From positions 666,544 through 730,543 of the forward strand of contig NZ_FNXY01000005.1 of assembly GCF_900108855.1 (NCBI RefSeq): a stretch of 64,000 bases of DNA, in the 5' to 3' direction. Positions within the stretch are counted from its first letter, which is position 1. Every line of letters starts with the position of its first letter. Positions 1 to 6,498 of the stretch are shown piece by piece. Under the pieces are notes generated by a model. It saw only the letters and a list, made by a program, of their open reading frames with translations, was not told the DNA's origin and did not search any database. This DNA is from Dyadobacter koreensis (GTDB lineage Bacteria > Bacteroidota > Bacteroidia > Cytophagales > Spirosomataceae). Both the position numbers and the translations under genes were made by a program.

Positions 1-274
1 GATGATTTCTACCGACGAGATGTTCCTATCGGAACAGGATTGATGAACGATCGTGATGATTTCTACCGACAAGATGTTCCTATTGGAATAGGCTTGTTGA
101 ATGATAATGGTGTTTTCTTCCGACGAGATATTCCTATCGGAACGGGATTGTTGAATGATAATTTCTCCCGACGAAAAGTTTCTAGCGGAATATGATTGAT
201 TTGGACTTGTCCCATCGGGACATTTCGTAGGTAGAAAAACGTTTGACAATAATCCGGTTCGTTCCTTTTGGAAC
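1..274. repeat. Array of REP-like imperfect palindromic repeats
   Basis: Three near-identical units of 54, 54 and 48 bases, starting near 1, 55 and 109, plus a degenerate fourth from about 157, share the core TTCTACCGAC followed by a hairpin of the form GTTCC-TATC-GGAAC. Hairpins lie at 22-35, 76-89, 130-143 and 178-191. Two further palindromes follow: TGTCCCATCGGGACA at 208-222 and GTTCCTTTTGGAAC at 261-274. The periodicity and stems are read directly. That these are REP-type elements, as mobilised by RAYT/Y1 transposases, is inference, and no such transposase is in the window. The array may continue to the left. An open frame crosses it on the minus strand but only because the repeat length is divisible by three. 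Confidence 0.75.
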
Positions 275-314
275 GTCTCGTGCAATTGCACAAACTAGTT
301 TCTTGCAAAATAAT

Positions 315-347
315 TTTGACGCTCTAAAAAATTTAATAGTAAGTTTG
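315..347 (+). promoter_or_regulatory. Promoter of the cobalamin riboswitch operon
   Basis: TTTG at 315-318, a 21-base spacer, then TAAGTTTG at 340-347. This is an exact match to the Bacteroidota housekeeping promoter (TTTG at -33, TAnnTTTG at -7). Transcription would begin near 353-355, which is where the riboswitch aptamer begins. An overlapping TAATTTTG at 311-318 could be an alternative -7 box. Confidence 0.65.
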
Positions 348-349
348 CA

Positions 350-620
350 ACCGTTAAGTGGTGTGTGAAGTAATATTTGCTTTACACTTAAAAGGGAATC
401 CGGTGAAAATCCGGAGTAGTACCCGCTGCTGTAAGTTCACTAAAAAAGTCACAACATTTTTGCCACTGGGGAATTAATGTTGAATGATTCAATGAGTGAA
501 TGATAGAATGGTTGATAACGCCAAAGTCTGGCGCGCTCCATCATTCTCTCATTCAAAACTCTCTCATTCAACATTGAACCGGGAAGGCGTTGGGAGACTG
601 AACGAGCCAGAAGACCTGCC
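350..620 (+). promoter_or_regulatory. Cobalamin (B12) riboswitch aptamer
   Basis: The leader carries the conserved blocks of a cobalamin aptamer in order: the GGGAATCCGGTGAAAATCC block at about 404-422, ACCCGCTGCTGTAAG at 421-435, GCCACTGGG at 462-470, GGGAAGGCG at 581-589, and the B12 box AGCCAGAAGACCTGCC at 605-620. Between GCCACTGGG and GGGAAGGCG sits a long inserted hairpin, described separately. It leads into a predicted metal transporter and a BtuB-like receptor, so adenosylcobalamin or another corrinoid would be expected to repress uptake of cobalt and cobalamin. The 5' boundary is approximate. Confidence 0.93.
476..575 (+). repeat. Long hairpin inserted in a variable arm of the riboswitch
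   Basis: AATGTTGAATGA at 476-487 is an exact inverted repeat of TCATTCAACATT at 564-575. Inside it, imperfectly paired ATGAGTGAATGATAGAATGG-type and CCATCATTCTCTCATTCA-type segments extend the stem. The apex holds a smaller GCCAAAGTCTGGC hairpin. The arms are built from GAATGA/TCATTC blocks, which suggests an element that grew by duplication or was inserted as a palindrome. It occupies a peripheral arm known to vary in length between cobalamin riboswitches, so it should not destroy ligand binding. Confidence 0.7.
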
Positions 621-718
621 AATTAACATCATATTCGGAATGCTTTCGGGAAAAAAGGCGTGAAGTTACTGGTTTGGCAGCGGTATTTTGTTGTCAGGTT
701 ACTTCGTATTGTATTTTC

Positions 719-766
719 CATAAGTTACCCGTGGTATGATAAACGGGTTTTTCTCAATAACTTATG
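719..766 (+). promoter_or_regulatory. Expression-platform hairpin before the first operon gene
   Basis: CATAAGTTA (719-727) pairs perfectly with TAACTTATG (758-766). Inside, ACCCGT (727-732) pairs with ACGGGT (743-748), which is followed by TTTTTCTC. The outer stem ends nine bases before the start codon at 776. The inner stem with its T-run could be a weak terminator, while the outer stem could occlude the ribosome site. I see no strong Shine-Dalgarno sequence, which is usual for Bacteroidota. The control mechanism (transcriptional or translational) cannot be decided from sequence. Confidence 0.55.
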
Positions 767-775
767 TGAAAGAAC

Positions 776-1411
776 ATGATCAATTATTTACTTGTAGATT
801 CTCTTCTTCTTGGTGTTCAGCACTCTTTTGAGCCGGACCATATGGCGGCGGTTTCTGTTTTGGCAACAGAGAAAAACCAGAAGCCCAAAGATCGTCTGAA
901 GCTGATCTGGCGGTCGTCGCACTGGGCACTCGGGCATTCTTTGACGTTGATACTTTTCGCTTGTCTGGTTTTGATATTGAAATCTACAATCTCTCTTAAT
1001 ATTTCTGAAAAAGTTGAATTAGTAATCGGACCATTAATGATCTGGTTGGGAATTGTTGCCTTTCGGCGGAATTTCAGAAAGCCTGATTTGACAGATCAAC
1101 CGATAATAGATCAAAAATTCAGCCGTTCATTTTGGGTTGGTATGGTACACGGACTGGCTGGAACTGGCGGAGCCTGCGCAGTAGCATTAACCTTGGCTGC
1201 AAGTGATGCTTACACGGCTGTCTGGATTATTATTCTGCAAAGTTTCGGGATCATTTTCTCTATGTCCGCTTACGGTTATTTCTTCGCTTTTTCAATCAAC
1301 AAATTCGCTGCAAAACGGGATTCTGTTTTGAAAATCATCAATTATGTAGTCGGCACTTTTTCAATCATTATTGGTCTGATTACACTATACGGAGCTTTTG
1401 AAGGGCAATAG
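776..1411 (+). CDS. Putative cobalt/nickel transporter, NiCoT/UreH-like family
   Basis: A 211-residue inner-membrane protein with about six hydrophobic segments. The first helix carries HSFEPDH (residues 16-22), the H-x4-D-H metal signature of NiCoT, RcnA and UreH-type nickel/cobalt permeases. A second conserved patch, HGLAGTGGA, lies near residue 124. Family knowledge gives transport of Ni2+ or Co2+. The preceding cobalamin riboswitch and the following BtuB-like receptor make cobalt the likely substrate, for corrinoid synthesis or repair. It is shorter than classical NiCoT proteins (about 330 residues), which fits the UreH-like branch. The ATG at 776 follows the leader hairpin. A 60-base gap separates it from the receptor gene, so the two probably share a transcript. 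Confidence 0.8.
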   Translation: MINYLLVDSLLLGVQHSFEPDHMAAVSVLATEKNQKPKDRLKLIWRSSHWALGHSLTLILFACLVLILKSTISLNISEKVELVIGPLMIWLGIVAFRRNFRKPDLTDQPIIDQKFSRSFWVGMVHGLAGTGGACAVALTLAASDAYTAVWIIILQSFGIIFSMSAYGYFFAFSINKFAAKRDSVLKIINYVVGTFSIIIGLITLYGAFEGQ

Positions 1412-1471
1412 TGCTCGGTACATTTTCTTTTGTTTCGCTAAATCGCATACCATTTTATATATCCATACCCA

Positions 1472-3667
1472 ATGAATTTTAATTTTTACCAAGCCACCAT
1501 TCATCAACTCACATTTGCAGGTCTATTAGCCATGACCGCCACTTTCTCCGCGGAAGCGCAGGAAGTGGTTTTATCTGATTCTACAAGAGAAAATATTTTG
1601 AATCCTGTTGTCGTAACGGCCACACGTTATGAAACAAGGAAAGAAAAAATTCCTCAAAAACTGGATATTATCACCCGTCAGGATATTGAGATGACACCTT
1701 CGAATGACCTTACAGATATTGTAAGAAAAACGGCAGCTGTCGATGTGATTCAATATCCGAATTTGTCATCAGGAATCGGTATCCGTGGTTTTCGGCCTCA
1801 GTTTTCAGGCTTAAATCAGCGCACTTTATTACTGATTGACGGCCGCGCGGCGGGGGCTACCAATTTGTCTCAGATTAATCTGAATGGTGTCGAAAGAATT
1901 GAAGTTTTAAAAGGTCCTGCTTCTTCATTGTATGGTTCTCAGGCGATGGGCGGGGTTATTAATATTATTACCCAAAGATCAAAAGGTGATACCAAAGGAA
2001 ACGGTTTTCTGGAATACGGCAGTTTTCAATCCTATCAGGCTGGCTTGAATGCAGGCGGGAATCTGACAAAAAAACTGGATTATGATATGTCCTTTTCCTA
2101 TTTTGAAAGATCAAAAAATTACAAGATCGGGAAGTGGAATTTGTTCCGTGATACCTTTGATTATACCAAAGTTACAAAAAACTATACTGCCCAGCCTGAG
2201 ACGGAAGTGGATGAAACACAGGCCGATGGTGCAACGAGACCTTACACAAAACTTCATTATTTCACAGGCTCTTTGAGATTGGGTTACCAGTTAAATGACA
2301 ATTGGAGAGTTGATATTCGTGGTGATAAATTCCAGGCGAAAAATGTAGAATCGCCGGGAGAGATTTCTTCGGGATCCACCGAGGCAAGCACCAAGGATGT
2401 TGATCGTGCAGGATTTGATGTTTCGCTAACCGGGAAAATCGGGAATCACAACCCGAGCCTGAAAGTTTTTACTTCGGAAGAAAATACGAAAAATTATACG
2501 CTGAATGTTTCCGGCAAACCTGTCGTTCCTTTCCGTTCTGCTGAACTTGGGAATAACTGGAAAGGTATTCAGGTTAAAGATGTCTGGACAATCGGAAATC
2601 ATTCTTTAATTGTAGGTTATGATTATTTGAATTCTTCAACCGAAAGTCGCCGGTGGACGAACGATACGACCGAACGCGCTCCGACACAGCCAGCATATGC
2701 ACTAATTTCTTCTGCGTTTTTTGCGCAAGCGATGTTGAATTTCGGCCGTCTGACGGTACAGCCGGGCGTTCGTTATGATAATATTACTTTTAATGTGAAG
2801 GAAACTGCGCTTTTACCAACTTATAAAGCAGGGAAAAAAACAATTCCGTTTACAAGTCCAAGCCTGGGCGTGAGTTATGAACTTGTTCCTGCTTTGCGTG
2901 TGAAAGGAACAATCGGCCGGGCATTTGTGACGACGGATGCTTACAGTGTGGCAGGATATAATGAAGTGCGCGATGCAAAAGGAAGAATTGCGGTGACGGC
3001 CGGAAACCCTGATCTGAAAAATGAAAGCAGCGTGAGTTGGGATTTGGGATTAAGTTTTAACAAACCAAAAACTGGATTGTCTGCAAACGTAACTTATTTT
3101 TCAACAAAGGTAACCAACCGTATAGCGAAGGTGATCAGAACGGTTAATGAGCCGCTGGCAAATAAAGATGTGATTGTATCCCGGGCGACTTTTGTCAACG
3201 CAGCCAATGCGGAAATCCGTGGTTTGGAAACGGAAGTGACTTATGATTTTGGAGCACTATCAAATTACAGATATTCGCTGAAAACTTTTGTAAATGCTAC
3301 TTCCATGTTCAAAGCGGCGGAAGATATTATTGGCACTGATGAGTCAAAAGTGACCCGCGATATTCAGAATGTGGCGAAAAACACCTTCAATTATGGTTTG
3401 GAATATGATAATTTGAAATGGCTGCGACTTCGTTTATCTGGTCGTACAATAGGAACACGGATGGATATCGATTATACCGATCCGATTAATCCGGTTATTG
3501 ATTATCCAAAATACATGGTGCTAGACTTCACGGCAGCTTTCAAAATTGCCCAAAAACATATGCTGGCTTTGAAAGTAAACAATCTGACAGACGAAAATTA
3601 TTACGAAAAACGTGGCTACAACTTACCCGGCCGTGCTATTTCCGTACGATATACTGTGGCATTTTAA
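1472..3667 (+). CDS. btuB: TonB-dependent cobalamin receptor, BtuB-like
   Basis: A 731-residue outer-membrane receptor. It has an N-terminal signal peptide ending near AEAQ (residues 27-30) and then NPVVVTATRYE, resembling the TonB box and plug entrance of BtuB. The plug domain (about 55-170) contains DGRAAGATN and VERIEVLKGPASSLYGSQAMGG, typical of TonB-dependent receptors. A 22-strand barrel follows and ends in Phe (YTVAF). There is no carboxypeptidase-like N-terminal extension, unlike the SusC proteins in this window. Cobalamin is assigned from the upstream riboswitch and overall resemblance to BtuB rather than from ligand residues, so another corrinoid or a metal chelate is possible. The gene is the last in its operon, since a strong terminator follows at 3731. 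Confidence 0.82.
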   Translation: MNFNFYQATIHQLTFAGLLAMTATFSAEAQEVVLSDSTRENILNPVVVTATRYETRKEKIPQKLDIITRQDIEMTPSNDLTDIVRKTAAVDVIQYPNLSSGIGIRGFRPQFSGLNQRTLLLIDGRAAGATNLSQINLNGVERIEVLKGPASSLYGSQAMGGVINIITQRSKGDTKGNGFLEYGSFQSYQAGLNAGGNLTKKLDYDMSFSYFERSKNYKIGKWNLFRDTFDYTKVTKNYTAQPETEVDETQADGATRPYTKLHYFTGSLRLGYQLNDNWRVDIRGDKFQAKNVESPGEISSGSTEASTKDVDRAGFDVSLTGKIGNHNPSLKVFTSEENTKNYTLNVSGKPVVPFRSAELGNNWKGIQVKDVWTIGNHSLIVGYDYLNSSTESRRWTNDTTERAPTQPAYALISSAFFAQAMLNFGRLTVQPGVRYDNITFNVKETALLPTYKAGKKTIPFTSPSLGVSYELVPALRVKGTIGRAFVTTDAYSVAGYNEVRDAKGRIAVTAGNPDLKNESSVSWDLGLSFNKPKTGLSANVTYFSTKVTNRIAKVIRTVNEPLANKDVIVSRATFVNAANAEIRGLETEVTYDFGALSNYRYSLKTFVNATSMFKAAEDIIGTDESKVTRDIQNVAKNTFNYGLEYDNLKWLRLRLSGRTIGTRMDIDYTDPINPVIDYPKYMVLDFTAAFKIAQKHMLALKVNNLTDENYYEKRGYNLPGRAISVRYTVAF

Positions 3668-3730
3668 GGATTTAAATCTGACTTTTAATAAGCTGAATGT
3701 CGAATTGAATTTTAAATAAACAATAATATA

Positions 3731-3770
3731 AATCCTTCATCCGTACTTTTGGGTGAAGGATTTTATTTTA
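3731..3770 (+). terminator. Rho-independent terminator of the cobalamin operon
   Basis: AATCCTTCA (3731-3739) pairs with TGAAGGATT (3754-3762), extended by TCC/GGG, with an eight-base loop and a following TTTATTTTA. It sits 63 bases after the receptor stop codon. It also argues that the next gene starts downstream of this hairpin rather than at the in-frame TTG at 3749, which lies in the loop. Confidence 0.85.
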
Positions 3771-3793
3771 TGATACCTCTTAATCCAATCATC

Positions 3794-4750
3794 ATGAGAC
3801 AGCGAATTTGCAACCTGATTTCGATATCCATTTTATACCTGATTTTCATTTCAAACTGTCTGGCGCAACCAGCTTTTAATGTGGTGCCGCTTGGTGTAAA
3901 AGGCGGCGGTGCGGAAGGGAATCTTTCGGCTTATATGATCGCTCCGGTTAATTCGGAGGCTTATGTTTGTCTGGATGGCGGAACGGTTCGGCAGGGAGTT
4001 GAAGTAGCAGTTGCCAACGGTGCTTTTGCGGCCACGGCAGATCAGGTATCAAGAAGTTTTATCAAAGGATTCCTTATTTCTCATGCACATCTGGATCACG
4101 TTTCAGGCATGATCACAAACGCGCCTGAGGATACAGCAAAGTTTATTTATGCTTTCCCAAAATGTCTGGAAATTATAAAAAATCATTATTTCAACTGGGA
4201 GAGCTGGCCGAATTTTGGGAGTGAAGGTGTTAATCCATTGAAGAAATTTACTTACAAACCTTTGTCAGAAGGACAGGAAATTCCGCTGGAAAATACCGAA
4301 ATGACATTAAAGACTTTCTCTTTAAGTCATGGAAATCCCTATGAAGGTGCTGCTTTTTTAATTCAAACGCATGGCAAACAGGCATTGTATTTTGGAGATA
4401 CCGGCCCGGATGAGGTTGAAAAATCAACTAAACTTCAAAAAGTATGGGAAGCAGTGGCACCATTAATCAAAGCAAAAACATTAACCGGAATTTTTCTGGA
4501 AGTTTCTTATCCTAATGAGCAGCCGGACAACAAATTGTTTGGTCATTTAACACCAAACTGGATTATGAAGGAAATGGATAGGTTGGCAATTCTAGCCGGA
4601 AAAGAAAATATGCGGGATTTGAAACTGGTCATCACGCATATGAAACCGACTGGTCAGAATGAAGTAATCATCAAAGGTCAGCTCAGTAATAATAATGCAC
4701 TCGGATTACAAATCATTTATCCCGAGCAAGGAACCGCATTTGAATTGTAA
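3794..4750 (+). CDS. Secreted class II 3',5'-cyclic-nucleotide phosphodiesterase (metallo-beta-lactamase fold)
   Basis: The 318-residue product begins with a signal peptide (MRQRIC..., cleavage likely after CLA near residue 24). It contains SHAHLDHVSGM with His97, His99, Asp101 and His102, the metal-binding signature of class II cyclic-nucleotide phosphodiesterases (yeast PDE1, Vibrio CpdP). FGDTGPD and VITHMKP supply the later metal ligands. These enzymes hydrolyse cAMP or cGMP to the 5'-monophosphate. A secreted copy would act in the periplasm on external cyclic nucleotides, as proposed for CpdP. The frame is open from a TTG at 3749, but that lies inside the terminator. ATG 3770 or 3794 is the likely start, and 3794 gives the better signal peptide. 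The terminator upstream separates it from the cobalamin operon. Confidence 0.8.
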   Translation: MRQRICNLISISILYLIFISNCLAQPAFNVVPLGVKGGGAEGNLSAYMIAPVNSEAYVCLDGGTVRQGVEVAVANGAFAATADQVSRSFIKGFLISHAHLDHVSGMITNAPEDTAKFIYAFPKCLEIIKNHYFNWESWPNFGSEGVNPLKKFTYKPLSEGQEIPLENTEMTLKTFSLSHGNPYEGAAFLIQTHGKQALYFGDTGPDEVEKSTKLQKVWEAVAPLIKAKTLTGIFLEVSYPNEQPDNKLFGHLTPNWIMKEMDRLAILAGKENMRDLKLVITHMKPTGQNEVIIKGQLSNNNALGLQIIYPEQGTAFEL

Positions 4751-4753
4751 AAA

Positions 4754-4803
4754 CCACGAATACAAAAATCAAAACACATTTGTGAAAATTAGTGTATTCG
4801 TGG
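4754..4803. repeat. Inverted repeat between convergent genes
   Basis: CCACGAATAC (4754-4763) and GTATTCGTGG (4794-4803) are a perfect ten-base inverted repeat with an AT-rich 30-base loop. It fills the gap between two convergent genes, so it may serve as a bidirectional transcription stop. It may also be one copy of a dispersed intergenic repeat. Confidence 0.5.
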
Positions 4804-4820
4804 CGGAAAAAGAAAAGTTG

Positions 4821-5732
4821 CTAAAATAAACCGATTTGATCTGAATTACCTTTCTTGGTTGGAATTCCAGGAGTATGCGGAATCTTAATTTCAGTCCCAA
4901 ACTCCTTATTGACTTTTTCAATCAGATAAGCGGATAAAAGGGGAGAGGCCTCTTCATGATTTTGGTGTACGAAGAAGTAAATATTTTCTATTCCCTGGTT
5001 CACCCAAAGTTTTAAACGATCCAGCCAGTCATCCAAACGCGAGTAATCAGAATCAACGTTCGCACCGTTGTAACGAATAAATGCCGTCGGAGTCGTTAAG
5101 CGCATATGCAGCAAATCACGCCGACCGGCTGTGTCCGTGATAATATGGGTGATATTTTTCTTCTCAAGCTGCTCATACAATGGGCTATTATCCCATGAGC
5201 CATCATACCAGGCAGTATGTCTTAATTCCAGCGCAAGCGGAAATCCGGAAGACCATACTTCCAGATAATCCCGCAATACTTCCCAGTTTTTCGGACCGAA
5301 GTTATCTGGCATTTGCAGAAACAACATACCAAGCTTTTCTTCAAGATGCGAAATATGGTCGAGATATACACTCGTTGGCTGTTCAGCGTCTTTCAGTCGT
5401 TTCCAATGACTTATTCCCTGATGAAGTTTTGGAAAAAAACGAAATCCTTCCGGTGTTTTGGTATGCCAGCTGTCTATGGTTTCGAGCGGAAAATTGTTGT
5501 AAAAAGTGGCATTCAGTTCAATACTGTTGAATTGAGTCGCATAGTATGCCAATTCGTCCTTCGTTCCTTTTGGATAGAAATTCTTTAAATCTGCTTTATT
5601 CCATTTGGCACAACCTATAAATATTTCAGGTCTCCCTTTTTTTGATTTTTCTAAAACGAGCTTATTGTCTTTGTTGTCGGGTGGAAGCACAAAATCTACC
5701 ACCTCTGGATTATCAATTTTTCCGAATTTCAT
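4821..5732 (-). CDS. DUF72 family protein (YecE-like)
   Basis: A 303-residue cytoplasmic protein with the DUF72 TIM-barrel-like fold. Recognisable parts are FIGCAKWNKADLKNFYP near residue 38, the AYYATQFNSIELNATFYN segment near 62, ALELRHTAWY near 170 and the PTAFIRYNG strand near 215. The C-terminus holds HQNHEEASP. Length agrees with the family (about 240-300), with an extra basic N-terminal 35 residues. The family is widespread, and its biochemical role is not settled. It is convergent with the phosphodiesterase and apparently a single gene. A long frame on the opposite strand between 5180 and 5588 is only its shadow. Confidence 0.82.
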   Translation of the reverse strand: MKFGKIDNPEVVDFVLPPDNKDNKLVLEKSKKGRPEIFIGCAKWNKADLKNFYPKGTKDELAYYATQFNSIELNATFYNNFPLETIDSWHTKTPEGFRFFPKLHQGISHWKRLKDAEQPTSVYLDHISHLEEKLGMLFLQMPDNFGPKNWEVLRDYLEVWSSGFPLALELRHTAWYDGSWDNSPLYEQLEKKNITHIITDTAGRRDLLHMRLTTPTAFIRYNGANVDSDYSRLDDWLDRLKLWVNQGIENIYFFVHQNHEEASPLLSAYLIEKVNKEFGTEIKIPHTPGIPTKKGNSDQIGLF

Positions 5733-5825
5733 GGCTGGTTGGTTAATATCTGGTTTTTTGGGGAGATGATAAATATACTGAATAATCCATGCTTAGCGGA
5801 CTATGCCAGTTTAGTATATAAAAAA

Positions 5826-5857
5826 GAAGTGCCATGGCGAAAATTAACCATGGCACT
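5826..5857 (-). terminator. Terminator downstream of the cupin gene
   Basis: AAGTGCCATGG (5826-5836) and CCATGGCACTT (5847-5857) form a perfect 11-base stem with a ten-base loop. On the minus strand the stem is followed by CTTTTTTATA, so it is an intrinsic terminator for the cupin gene ending at 5876. Confidence 0.85.
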
Positions 5858-5875
5858 TGCGTCTGATATTGTAAC

Positions 5876-6391
5876 TTATCTTCCGAAATCGTCCTGAACG
5901 CGAACGATATCGTCTTCATCAGAAGGATTGGATGGATCTGTATGCTGCCAGATTTCAGCAACGACGCCCCACTCATCGACACCGATCAGGCGGTGACGCT
6001 CTCCCTGATTAAGACTTATCACCGTTCCGATCGGCAATTGTTTCATTTCAGTTTCTTCGTCTGTGTCGCTGATCACGATACCTGCGTTGCCACCGATTAC
6101 TTTCCAGATTTCGGCACGGCGGTGGTGATATTGCCATGACAGACGTTTCTGCGGCGCTACGACCAAAATTTTTGGGCTCAGTTTTTCATAACCTGCAAAG
6201 TCTTCAAGCGACAAATGCGGGAAAAAAGTTTTGATAAATTGTGGAGCCTGACTTTCGTCAAGTACAAAAAAACCTCCCCATGGACGGGAATGATCTTTGG
6301 CTACAACTGAAAAACCTTGTTCGTCAATAAACTTCTGAACATTATCGAAAACAACAGCCTTATCAGTCGAAGCTGGAAATACATCAAGCAT
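5876..6391 (-). CDS. Cupin-domain protein, phosphomannose-isomerase type II-like
   Basis: A 171-residue protein dominated by one cupin domain. RPWGGFFVLD near residue 36 resembles the WG-x-F entry of mannose-6-phosphate isomerase type II C-terminal domains. SWQYHHRRAEIWKVIGGNA (about 85-103) and GTVISLNQGERHRL (about 122-135) are the two cupin motifs with the His/Glu metal ligands. Family members isomerise mannose-6-phosphate or bind sugar phosphates. The mannan locus next door would release mannose-1-phosphate, so a mannose-6-phosphate isomerase role is attractive but unproven. It has its own terminator, and a hairpin separates it from the upstream susD, so it is not clearly part of the sus operon. 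Confidence 0.72.
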   Translation of the reverse strand: MLDVFPASTDKAVVFDNVQKFIDEQGFSVVAKDHSRPWGGFFVLDESQAPQFIKTFFPHLSLEDFAGYEKLSPKILVVAPQKRLSWQYHHRRAEIWKVIGGNAGIVISDTDEETEMKQLPIGTVISLNQGERHRLIGVDEWGVVAEIWQHTDPSNPSDEDDIVRVQDDFGR

Positions 6392-6446
6392 ATTTTATAA
6401 GTTTGGTTAAGATCCGGTAGAAATTCAAAATTAGAATAAAAAGCAA

Positions 6447-6477
6447 AAAGATGCTCCAAAAGTTTTGGAGCATCTTT
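6447..6477 (-). terminator. Terminator of the first susCD operon
   Basis: AAAGATGCTCCAAAA (6447-6461) and TTTTGGAGCATCTTT (6463-6477) are 15-base perfect arms around one base. On the minus strand the hairpin is followed by TTGCTTTTTATTC. It lies 22 bases after the susD stop codon and could work in both directions. Confidence 0.88.
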
Positions 6478-6498
6478 CGATAACTTTTTTAACGGTAA

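Noticed and set aside
1..200. Possible CRISPR array
   Set aside because: The repeat units of 54 and 48 bases are similar along their whole length, with no unique spacers, and each contains a palindrome.
63..308. 81-codon frame on the minus strand
   Set aside because: It only exists because the repeat length is a multiple of three. The composition is that of the repeat and there is no recognisable motif.
3749..3793. N-terminal extension of the phosphodiesterase from TTG 3749
   Set aside because: The start would lie in the loop of a strong terminator, and the extension would precede a good signal peptide.
5743..5982. 79-codon minus-strand frame overlapping the cupin gene
   Set aside because: It overlaps the 3' end of the better-supported cupin gene in another frame and crosses that gene's terminator.
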